Origin: Pseudomonadota bacterium
Lineage (GTDB): Bacteria; Myxococcota; UBA9042; PHBI01
DNA: 6,379 nucleotides
Reading direction: 5' to 3'
NCBI GenBank assembly: GCA_005772945.1
Contig: SXIE01000450.1
Location: 1 to 6,379, forward strand
Shown here: piece after piece, positions 1 through 4,878 of the stretch
Numbering within the stretch: the stretch's first letter is position 1
Layout of the letters: every line of letters starts with the position of its first letter
Translations under genes and position numbers: made by a program
Notes under the pieces: generated by a model
What the model saw: only the letters and a program-made list of their open reading frames with translations
Told to the model about the DNA's origin: nothing
Database searches by the model: none

Positions 1-146
1 GCCACCGGGGCGGCGGGCGCGACCTTCGCCGGGGTCCGAGCGGGTGCCTCGGCGGTCGCGTCGGGCAGCGGCGTCCCATCCTCGGGACAGAAGCGGAAGA
101 CCATTCCCCAGCGCTGCTGGCAAACGGGGCAGACCTTTTGGCTCAT
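1..146 (-). CDS. N-terminal part of a zinc-ribbon protein (possibly a kinase), cut by window edge
   Basis: Reading leftward from the ATG at 146, 48 codons are visible before the window ends. The protein opens MSQKVCPVCQQRW and continues with FRFCPEDGTPLP. This gives Cys6-x2-Cys9, ten residues, then Cys20 followed by Pro-Glu-Asp-Gly, a three-Cys zinc-ribbon-like knuckle in which Asp takes the place of the last Cys. From residue 28 the sequence becomes an Ala/Pro/Thr-rich linker, as expected between a ribbon and a following domain. In Myxococcota such ribbons often precede Ser/Thr kinase or membrane domains; that is family knowledge, and nothing of the downstream domain is visible here. No other ATG in this frame lies upstream (the ATG at 157-155 is out of frame and stops at once), so the start is fairly secure although its Shine-Dalgarno is weak. 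It is divergent from the nucleotidyltransferase gene. Confidence 0.8.
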   Translation of the reverse strand, partial: MSQKVCPVCQQRWGMVFRFCPEDGTPLPDATAEAPARTPAKVAPAAPV

Positions 147-235
147 CGTGGGCTCATGGGGTGAGGCTCGTCTCCCAGTGGGTCGCCCGGAACAAATCCG
201 GGGCGCTCGCCCGCGGCGTACTCCGCCGTCGGGGG

Positions 236-265
236 ATCATCGACGCGCGCCGGCGGGACTGTCAA
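236..265 (-). promoter_or_regulatory. Candidate sigma-70-like promoter for the leftward zinc-ribbon gene
   Basis: On the minus strand a perfect TTGACA (plus positions 260-265) is followed after 18 bases by GATGAT (236-241), four of six matches to the -10 consensus. The implied transcript would start near 229 and carry a leader of about 80 bases before the ATG at 146. A perfect -35 box is rare by chance in DNA this GC-rich. No experimental support is available. Confidence 0.45.
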
Positions 266-407
266 GCGACGGCCTCAGCTTCGCCACCTTCGCGCGACGG
301 GCGCACCGATAGGCCTTCGGGGCACCTTGCGGGGCGCTCCTGGTGCCGACCACCACGCCGCGCCATGACGGCGCATTCCCGCGCCGGACGAGCCTCGGCC
401 TTCATGC

Positions 408-436
408 TTGCCCGCGGATCCGGCGCTTGCTAAGGA
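408..436 (+). promoter_or_regulatory. Weak candidate promoter for the nucleotidyltransferase gene
   Basis: TTGCCC (408-413) is separated by 17 bases from TAAGGA (431-436), which is preceded by TGC to make an extended -10. Matches to consensus are partial. It sits about 70 bases upstream of the ATG at 503 and overlaps the palindrome at 434-445. Confidence 0.25.
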
Positions 437-445
437 CGCGCGTCC
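434..445. repeat. 12-base perfect palindrome, possible operator
   Basis: GGACGCGCGTCC is a perfect inverted repeat with no spacer. It overlaps the end of the candidate -10 box and would lie at or near the transcription start. Short GC palindromes are frequent in this composition, so its function is only a suggestion. Confidence 0.25.
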
Positions 446-502
446 CTTGTCCGTGGTCACGCGCCGGGCCCCGACCGCGCCTCCCCTGCCCCGAGGTTAC
501 CG

Positions 503-1267
503 ATGAAAGCCATCTTGCTTGCCGCCGGAGTCGGTGACCGCCTCCGCCCCTTCACCGATCACCACCCCAAGTGCCTCGTCGACGTCGGCGGCCGCTCGCT
601 GCTCGCGCGCCACCTCGACCACCTCTCGGCCATCCCCGAGATCGTCGAGCTCGTGCTGGTGGTCGGCTACCTGGACGATCAGATCCGCGATGGCGTCGCC
701 GCCTGGAAGCGCGCGACCGGCAGCCCGTTCAAGGTCACGTTCGAGGTCAACCCGGAGTTCCGCAAGGGCTCGATCCTTTCCCTCCAAACGGCCCATGCGC
801 ACCTGGTCGCCGACGACTGCGTCATCATGGACGCCGACGTCATCTACCCGCGCGAGGTCATGACGCGCCTCGTGCACTCGGCCCACCCGAACTGCTTCCT
901 GCTCGACGAGCAGGCGGTCCAGACCGGCGAGGAGATGATGGTCTGCGTGCGCGCCGGACGCGCGCTGCACATCGCGCGGAGCCGCGAAGCCTCGACCCAG
1001 ACCGGCTGGGACCTCACGGGCGAGGGCGTCGGCTTCTTCAAGCTCGACCGCCACGACTCGCGCGCGCTGGTCGAGACGATGCGGACGATGATCGCGGCCG
1101 GGCAGGATCGGGTCGAGTACGAGGCCGCGCTCGATGTCTTCATGAAGGATCACGTCGCCGGTTACGAGCCGGTCGGGGACCTGCCCTGGACCGAGATCGA
1201 CTTCGCCGAGGACGTCGAGAAGGCCCAGACGGACGTCCTCCCGGCGATCGAAGCCCTGGGTGGCTGA
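503..1267 (+). CDS. Nucleotidyltransferase, LicC / inositol-phosphate cytidylyltransferase type
   Basis: This 254-residue cytoplasmic protein should transfer a nucleotide from an NTP to a phosphorylated small molecule, giving an NDP-sugar or a CDP-headgroup such as CDP-choline or CDP-inositol. The nucleotide-binding signature is at residues 6-23 (LAAGxGxRLxPxT followed by PK, Lys23). The Mg-binding DAD is at 110-112 inside VIMDADVIY. A second metal/substrate motif WTEID is at 229-233 near the C-terminus, as in LicC and archaeal-type inositol-1-phosphate cytidylyltransferases. The length fits a single catalytic domain with no hexapeptide-repeat tail, unlike GlmU or mannose-1-phosphate guanylyltransferases. 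The ATG follows a GAGG (493-496) by six bases, which supports the start. The gap to the next gene is 60 bases with no terminator, so co-transcription is possible. The superfamily is certain; the substrate is not determinable here, and a sugar-phosphate is the main alternative. Confidence 0.88.
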   Translation: MKAILLAAGVGDRLRPFTDHHPKCLVDVGGRSLLARHLDHLSAIPEIVELVLVVGYLDDQIRDGVAAWKRATGSPFKVTFEVNPEFRKGSILSLQTAHAHLVADDCVIMDADVIYPREVMTRLVHSAHPNCFLLDEQAVQTGEEMMVCVRAGRALHIARSREASTQTGWDLTGEGVGFFKLDRHDSRALVETMRTMIAAGQDRVEYEAALDVFMKDHVAGYEPVGDLPWTEIDFAEDVEKAQTDVLPAIEALGG

Positions 1268-1327
1268 GGTCGTCGCGTCCGACGCGCGTGTACGTGCGAC
1301 CCACGATCGTTTGAGTACCAACCATTC

Positions 1328-2074
1328 ATGCTGAAGTTCTTCCTGCCGATCCTGGCGCTGCTCGTCGTGATCCCGACCCTCATCTGGGGGTTCCCCGAGG
1401 TCTGGGCGCTGACCGCGATCATCCCGTCGTTCATCGCGGCGGCGACGCTCCAGCACTCGCGCCAACGCGCCGAGGGCCCCGTCGCGCCGACGGTACCGGG
1501 CGCGCCGACCACCCCGCGCCTCGTGCGTCCGGGCGTGGTCGTCCTGGGCGGGCTCTTCGGACTCGGCACCGGGGCCGCGTCCGTGACGCTGATGTGGGCG
1601 GCGGTCGCGCCGTCGCACATCGTCATCGCGACGGACAGAGTCATCATGGCGTCGCTCGACCGCGTCTGGGCGCAGGTCGGCGACCCTCTGCGTCGGCCGA
1701 GCTGGGGCCAATGGGTGAAGGACGTCGAGCCCATGGGCAAGGGCGGTACGCCCGCCGTTGGTAGCGAGTTCCGGGCCGTGCTCGCGCTCGAGCGCATGGA
1801 GGTCCCGGCAACCCTGACGATCACCGGCATCAAACCGCCGACCTTCCTCGCGTGGCGGATCTCGTCCCAAGCCGCCTGGACGCTCGCGAACATGACCGAG
1901 TCGATCACGCTCGTGCAGCAGGACAACGGGGTCTTGGTCCGTTACGAGCTCGCGTACGACGTGGACTCGGTGTTTGGCCGCGTGGCCGAGCGCATCGCCG
2001 TCCGGCGCGCGGCCGAGCGCACCGCGGACGAGGCGCTCAAGACACTGGACACGACCGTCACCAGCACCCAATGA
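1328..2074 (+). CDS. Membrane-anchored SRPBCC (START-like) domain protein
   Basis: The protein has 248 residues. Hydrophobic segments at about 4-20, 26-41 and 68-92 look like three membrane helices. The linker between the second and third (42-67) is Pro-rich and carries several Arg. Residues ~97-243 resemble an SRPBCC/polyketide-cyclase fold: a strand leading into ASLDRVWAQVGDP, then PSWGQWVKDVEP, GSEFRAVL, the TLTITGIKPPTFLAWRI strands, and a long C-terminal helix rich in Ala, Arg and Glu. SRPBCC folds form a deep hydrophobic pocket for lipids, sterols or polyketides; the ligand here is unknown. By the positive-inside rule the Arg-rich linker is cytoplasmic, which would put the SRPBCC domain in the periplasm (inference). 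The stop overlaps the next ATG as ATGA, so translation is coupled to the FemAB-like gene. The Shine-Dalgarno at 1328 is weak, so the start is less certain than the reading frame. Confidence 0.78.
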   Translation: MLKFFLPILALLVVIPTLIWGFPEVWALTAIIPSFIAAATLQHSRQRAEGPVAPTVPGAPTTPRLVRPGVVVLGGLFGLGTGAASVTLMWAAVAPSHIVIATDRVIMASLDRVWAQVGDPLRRPSWGQWVKDVEPMGKGGTPAVGSEFRAVLALERMEVPATLTITGIKPPTFLAWRISSQAAWTLANMTESITLVQQDNGVLVRYELAYDVDSVFGRVAERIAVRRAAERTADEALKTLDTTVTSTQ

Positions 2075-3333
2075 CGCTCGCGATCCGGGCGCACGACTCG
2101 ATTCATGCGTTCGACGACGCGGCGTGGGAGGCGCTGGTCGCGCACACGCGCGGCGCCACACCGTTTGTGTACAAAGGATTCCTGTCGGCCCTCGAGGACG
2201 CGGGAACGGTCGGCGGCCGGACCGGCTGGCGCCCGCACTACCTCGCGGCCTACGCGCCTGAGGCGGCCGACGTCCATGGCGCGGGCGCGACCGACGCGAC
2301 CGGATCGGGCCAACCCGAGCGCCTCGTCGGCGTCGCGCTCGGCTGGGTCAAGGCTCATTCGATGGGCGAGTTCGTCCACGACTGGGGCTGGGCTGAGGCC
2401 GCCCAGCGCGCGGGGATCGCGTACTACCCCAAGCTCGTCCTGGCGGTGCCCTTCACGCCCGCCGTCGGGGCACGCCTCTTGGTCGACGCGCGCCTCGGCG
2501 ACGCCGGCGTGCGAGACGTGCGTCGCGCGCTGCTCGAGGCCGCAACCGCGTCGGCCGAGGCGCTCGGCTGCTCGAGCGTGCACGTCCTCTTCGCGCTCGC
2601 GGAGGAGATCGACGCCGCCGCCGAGCTCGGTTTCCACACGCGGCTCGGGTGCCAGTTCCACTGGCAGGACGAGGGCTACGCGGACTTCGAGGCGTTCCTT
2701 GGCCGTTTCGACAGCAAGCGCCGCAATCAGATCCGGCGCGAACGACGCCGCGTCCGCGAGGCCGGCGTGACCGTCCACGCGCGCGCGGGCCATGCCATCG
2801 GCGACGAGCTCGTGGGCCCCGCGCACGCGCTCTACGGCGTGACGGTCGATCGCTACCCGTGGGGTCGCCGCTACTTGAACCGCGACTTCTTCGAGCTCCT
2901 CTGGCAGCGCATGCGACCCGCGCTGCAGCTCCTCGTCGCCACGCGCGGCGCGGGGCCCGCACCCGGCGAACCGTTCGACCCCGGCGCGATCGTCGGCGGC
3001 AGCGTGAACCTGCAGGGGCTCGGCGAAGGCGGCGCGCTTCGGCGTTGGGGCCGCTATTGGGGCGCCCTCGCGGACGTCGACGCCCTGCACTTCGAGGTCT
3101 GCTCGTACGCGGCGATCGACGACTGCATCCGCACCGGCGTCGCGGTCTTCGAAGCCGGCGCCGGCGGCGGCGAGCACAAGCTCGGCCGTGGCTTCATGCC
3201 GTTCGGCACGCGCTCGGCGCACCGCGTTTTCGATTCGCGCTTTCACGCGGCCGTCGGCGATTTCTGCGCACGCGAGGCCGTCGCCATCGAGGCCGACATG
3301 GCGCGCCTCGCGCGCGAAGTATTCGCCCGATGA
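2071..3333 (+). CDS. FemAB-like GNAT acyltransferase, DUF482 / COG3146 (PF04339) family
   Basis: The protein has 420 residues, close to the usual length of the family. Hallmarks in order are HSMGEFVHDWGWAEA (96-110), where a membrane-edge substrate loop is usual; KLVLAVPFTPAVGARLL (121-137); the basic stretch KRRNQIRRERRRV (216-228); YLNRDFF (268-274); GRYWG (327-331); LHFEVCSYAAID (339-350); and FEAGAGGGEHKLGRGFMP (360-377). Family members are annotated as peptidoglycan-biosynthesis or GNAT-like acyltransferases by fold similarity to FemX/FemAB; a biochemical role is not established. Two low-complexity Ala/Gly/Pro inserts, at 63-83 and 292-306, are probably surface loops. The frame is open farther upstream, but the start at 2071 is preferred because it overlaps the SRPBCC stop as ATGA and begins the conserved family N-terminus. 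The stop likewise overlaps the RDD start, placing it mid-operon. No signal peptide is seen, so it is probably cytoplasmic. Confidence 0.9.
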   Translation: MTLAIRAHDSIHAFDDAAWEALVAHTRGATPFVYKGFLSALEDAGTVGGRTGWRPHYLAAYAPEAADVHGAGATDATGSGQPERLVGVALGWVKAHSMGEFVHDWGWAEAAQRAGIAYYPKLVLAVPFTPAVGARLLVDARLGDAGVRDVRRALLEAATASAEALGCSSVHVLFALAEEIDAAAELGFHTRLGCQFHWQDEGYADFEAFLGRFDSKRRNQIRRERRRVREAGVTVHARAGHAIGDELVGPAHALYGVTVDRYPWGRRYLNRDFFELLWQRMRPALQLLVATRGAGPAPGEPFDPGAIVGGSVNLQGLGEGGALRRWGRYWGALADVDALHFEVCSYAAIDDCIRTGVAVFEAGAGGGEHKLGRGFMPFGTRSAHRVFDSRFHAAVGDFCAREAVAIEADMARLAREVFAR

Positions 3334-3944
3334 CGACCCACGGAGCCGATCACGCGGGCCTCCCGGAGGTCGTCGTCGCACCCTCCTGGCGCCGCGCGCT
3401 GGCCGGTCTCGTCGGTTGGGCGCTCGGCCTCGCGCTCTGGATCGGCGCCATCGCCCTATTCGTCGCGCTCGACGCGGATCCGCCCGCCGCCCAGCCCTGG
3501 AACCTGCTCGATCGCATCGTCGACTACCTGCAGGCGCGCCCGGGCGTCCTGTGGGTCGCGTTCGCAGCCGCCGTCGTCGCCGCGATCGGGATCCCTTTCC
3601 TCGTGCACTGGCGTGGCTGGCGAACGCCCGGCATGCGCCTCCTGCACATCACGCTCATCGACGCGCGCGGCGTCCGCCCCGCCCCCGGACGCCTTCTTGC
3701 GTGGCTCGCCGCGCGCTTCCTCGGCGTCGCCGCGGGCGGCCTCAGCCTCTATTGGAGTCTCGTCGACCGCGATCGCCGTACGCTGCACGACCGCATCGCC
3801 GGCGTCTGGGTCGTCCATGAACGCCCCGCGTCCGGTCCACCGCGCCCACCGCGTGATCCGTTGCGCACCCCGGCGCCACGAGTCGCGAGCGCTCGCTCGG
3901 AGCCGACGATCGGGACCTGGGGTGGGCCGACCGATCGCCGCTGA
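3330..3944 (+). CDS. RDD-family integral membrane protein
   Basis: The protein has 204 residues. Membrane helices are predicted at about 26-48 and 72-93, with a third hydrophobic stretch at 122-143. The C-terminal half of the RDD domain is clear: TPGMRLLHITLIDARG (99-114), then YWSLVDRDRRTLHDRIAGVWVV (141-162), with the usual DRDRRTLHD ending. The conserved Arg before helix 1 is present (Arg21/22), but the Asp expected inside that helix is not seen; the helix reads GLVGWALGLALW. From 163 onward a Pro/Arg-rich, probably disordered tail follows. RDD proteins are small membrane proteins; some have been linked to ion (Na+/H+) transport, but for most the function is unknown. The ATG overlaps the preceding stop as ATGA, so it is the third gene of the coupled operon. 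No T-rich terminator follows. Confidence 0.85.
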   Translation: MTTHGADHAGLPEVVVAPSWRRALAGLVGWALGLALWIGAIALFVALDADPPAAQPWNLLDRIVDYLQARPGVLWVAFAAAVVAAIGIPFLVHWRGWRTPGMRLLHITLIDARGVRPAPGRLLAWLAARFLGVAAGGLSLYWSLVDRDRRTLHDRIAGVWVVHERPASGPPRPPRDPLRTPAPRVASARSEPTIGTWGGPTDRR

Positions 3945-4041
3945 GGGGCTTGATTCGCCACGCGTCGACGACACGCGACGCCGCCGACCGCGCCGTTCAG
4001 CGCTTCACCTGCGCCGCGTCATGGGGCGCGTCACGTCTTTA

Positions 4042-4069
4042 TTGACGGCCCCGCCGAACCGCCTAGCGT
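4042..4069 (+). promoter_or_regulatory. Candidate promoter for the outer-membrane protein gene
   Basis: TTGACG (4042-4047) is followed after 16 bases by TAGCGT (4064-4069), a GC-shifted -10 box. It lies in the 178-base gap between the RDD gene and the OMP gene. The implied start near 4076 leaves a leader of about 47 bases containing the GGAG ribosome site. The five-of-six match at -35 and its placement make it a reasonable call; the -10 is weak. Confidence 0.45.
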
Positions 4070-4110
4070 CGGCCCGAGCCGCGGGCATTCCACGGCGAAC
4101 CATCACGACA

Positions 4111-4114
4111 GGAG
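4111..4114 (+). promoter_or_regulatory. Ribosome binding site GGAG for the OMP gene
   Basis: GGAG stands eight bases before the ATG at 4123. It fixes the start, because the same frame is open much farther upstream and earlier starts would place the signal peptide internally. Confidence 0.75.
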
Positions 4115-4122
4115 TTCCCCCA

Positions 4123-4686
4123 ATGAAGAAGCTAGCACTCGCTCTCGCCACGTTGGCCCCGCTCGCGCTCGCGGGCAGCGCCCAAGCCAAGGACGTGAAG
4201 GGCCGCTTCGGCCTCGGCGGCCAGGTCGATTCGGGCCTCGCCGGTGGCCTCAGCTTGAAGTACTGGATCTCGGACCTCGGCCTGCAGGCCATCATCGGCT
4301 TCGGCTTCAACGGCGGCGTCGATCCCGACGGCGAGGCCGGCCCGCTCGACGCCACGAGCTCGACCGACTTCCGCGTTGGGATCCGCGCGCTCTACAACTT
4401 CGCACGCGCCAACGACACCAACATGTACGGCGGCGCCGGCGTCTCGCTGAGCACCGGCGACGTCAGCGGCGGCCATGCGGACATGGGCCTGGGCGTCCAG
4501 ATCAACCTGCTCCTCGGCGTCGAGCACTTCTTCACCGACTACTTCTCGGTCGCCGGCCACATCGGCCTCGACGTCAATCTGCCGCGCGATCCGGACACCT
4601 CGAACTCGACGTCGGACGACTCCTCGGCGCTCTCGATCGACCTCCGCTCGATCTCGTGGGGCACCTCGTTCCACTTCTACTTCTGA
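4123..4686 (+). CDS. Secreted small outer-membrane beta-barrel protein, unassigned family
   Basis: The protein has 187 residues. MKKLALALATLAPLALAGSAQA (split here at LAP) is a classical Sec signal peptide, with Lys2-Lys3, a Leu/Ala core and likely AxA cleavage after residue 22. The mature part alternates polar and hydrophobic residues in strand-length runs with many Gly and aromatic residues: about 27-36, 41-49, 52-63, 82-94, 99-110, 119-134, 139-152 and 168-187. That is consistent with roughly eight strands. The chain ends in FHFYF, a terminal aromatic signature of barrels inserted by the BAM complex. Ser/Asp-rich segments (153-168) would be surface or periplasmic loops. It is flanked by its own promoter candidate and an intrinsic terminator, so it looks monocistronic. 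I do not recognise a specific family; OmpA/OmpW-like small barrels are the closest general description, and its function is unknown. Confidence 0.82.
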   Translation: MKKLALALATLAPLALAGSAQAKDVKGRFGLGGQVDSGLAGGLSLKYWISDLGLQAIIGFGFNGGVDPDGEAGPLDATSSTDFRVGIRALYNFARANDTNMYGGAGVSLSTGDVSGGHADMGLGVQINLLLGVEHFFTDYFSVAGHIGLDVNLPRDPDTSNSTSDDSSALSIDLRSISWGTSFHFYF

Positions 4687-4723
4687 GTTCCACGGAGCTC
4701 CCCGGGGCATCGTCCCCACACCG

Positions 4724-4755
4724 CGCCGGGCCACGTGCCCGGCGTTCGTGTTTGT
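4724..4755 (+). terminator. Intrinsic terminator after the OMP gene
   Basis: A perfect 8-bp stem, CGCCGGGC (4724-4731) with GCCCGGCG (4737-4744), encloses a five-base loop. It is followed by a T-rich run broken by C and G (4745-4755). It lies 38 bases after the OMP stop codon. The stem is very stable; the imperfect T tract is usual for GC-rich genomes. Confidence 0.75.
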
Positions 4756-4762
4756 GGTCGCC

Positions 4763-4799
4763 CTCGTTGCGCAAAGCCGCCGTGCGCGCCTCGTTGCGC
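4763..4799. repeat. Direct repeat pair CTCGTTGCGC upstream of the kinase
   Basis: The ten-base word CTCGTTGCGC occurs at 4763-4772 and again at 4790-4799, 27 bases apart (between two and three helical turns). Both copies sit just upstream of the candidate kinase promoter, as a regulator binding site might. The first copy also contains the palindrome TTGCGCAA (4767-4774). Function is speculative. Confidence 0.3.
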
Positions 4800-4823
4800 C
4801 GCCCTCGCGCCCCGCCGCGGCTG

Positions 4824-4832
4824 TGCTATGCT
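4824..4832 (+). promoter_or_regulatory. Candidate extended -10 promoter for the kinase gene
   Basis: TGCTATGCT combines the TG extension with TATGCT (4827-4832), a good -10 match in otherwise GC-rich sequence. No convincing -35 lies 16-18 bases upstream. The implied start near 4839 gives a leader of about 40 bases carrying the ribosome site at 4867. Confidence 0.38.
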
Positions 4833-4866
4833 CCCGCCGGGCAATGGACATGAGGCGCGAAACCCC

Positions 4867-4870
4867 GGAG
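4867..4870 (+). promoter_or_regulatory. Ribosome binding site that decides the GTG start of the kinase
   Basis: GGAG, continued by AG, ends eight bases before the GTG at 4879. The only in-frame ATG upstream (4828) overlaps the candidate -10 box and has no comparable site, so GTG at 4879 is preferred. Confidence 0.7.
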
Positions 4871-4878
4871 AGCCGCTC

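Larger units (their letters stand above)
147..502. other. Divergent intergenic region, no gene seen
   Basis: These 356 bases separate two divergent genes. Translations in either direction are Arg/Pro/Ser-rich without recognisable motifs, so I see no gene here. The region holds a good minus-strand promoter candidate (236-265), a weaker plus-strand candidate (408-436), a 12-base palindrome (434-445), and a 6-bp hairpin at 369-386 without a T tract. No RNA gene is recognisable. Confidence 0.6.

Noticed and set aside
44..433. A 129-codon plus-strand open frame at the left end
   Set aside because: It overlaps the zinc-ribbon gene antisense, is Arg/Ser/Pro-rich and has no ribosome site.
1274..1286. 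Inverted repeat CGCGTC-C-GACGCG in the gap after the nucleotidyltransferase
   Set aside because: A one-base spacer and no T run rule out a terminator; it is likely chance in GC-rich DNA.
1852..2070. Longer N-terminus for the FemAB-like protein, starting at 1852
   Set aside because: The extension lies wholly inside the SRPBCC gene and is Arg/Gly-rich nonsense; the ATGA-coupled start at 2071 fits the family.
497..2161. A 554-codon open frame on the minus strand, antisense to the nucleotidyltransferase and SRPBCC genes
   Set aside because: It is rich in Arg, Asp, His and Glu with no motif, and mirrors G/C-ending codons of well-recognised genes on the other strand. It is a composition artefact.
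1942..3381. A 479-codon minus-strand open frame opposite the FemAB-like gene
   Set aside because: The plus-strand protein shows clear family motifs throughout, while the antisense product has none.
3962..3981. Hairpin GCGTCG / CGACGC after the RDD gene as a terminator
   Set aside because: It has a six-base stem, an eight-base loop and no T tract; too weak to call.
3613..4122. Longer N-terminus for the OMP, starting at 3613
   Set aside because: It would overlap the RDD gene and bury a perfect signal peptide; GGAG stands eight bases before the ATG at 4123.
4828..4878. In-frame ATG at 4828 as an alternative kinase start
   Set aside because: It overlaps the candidate -10 box, adds 17 residues unlike the family, and lacks a ribosome site, whereas GTG at 4879 has a good one.
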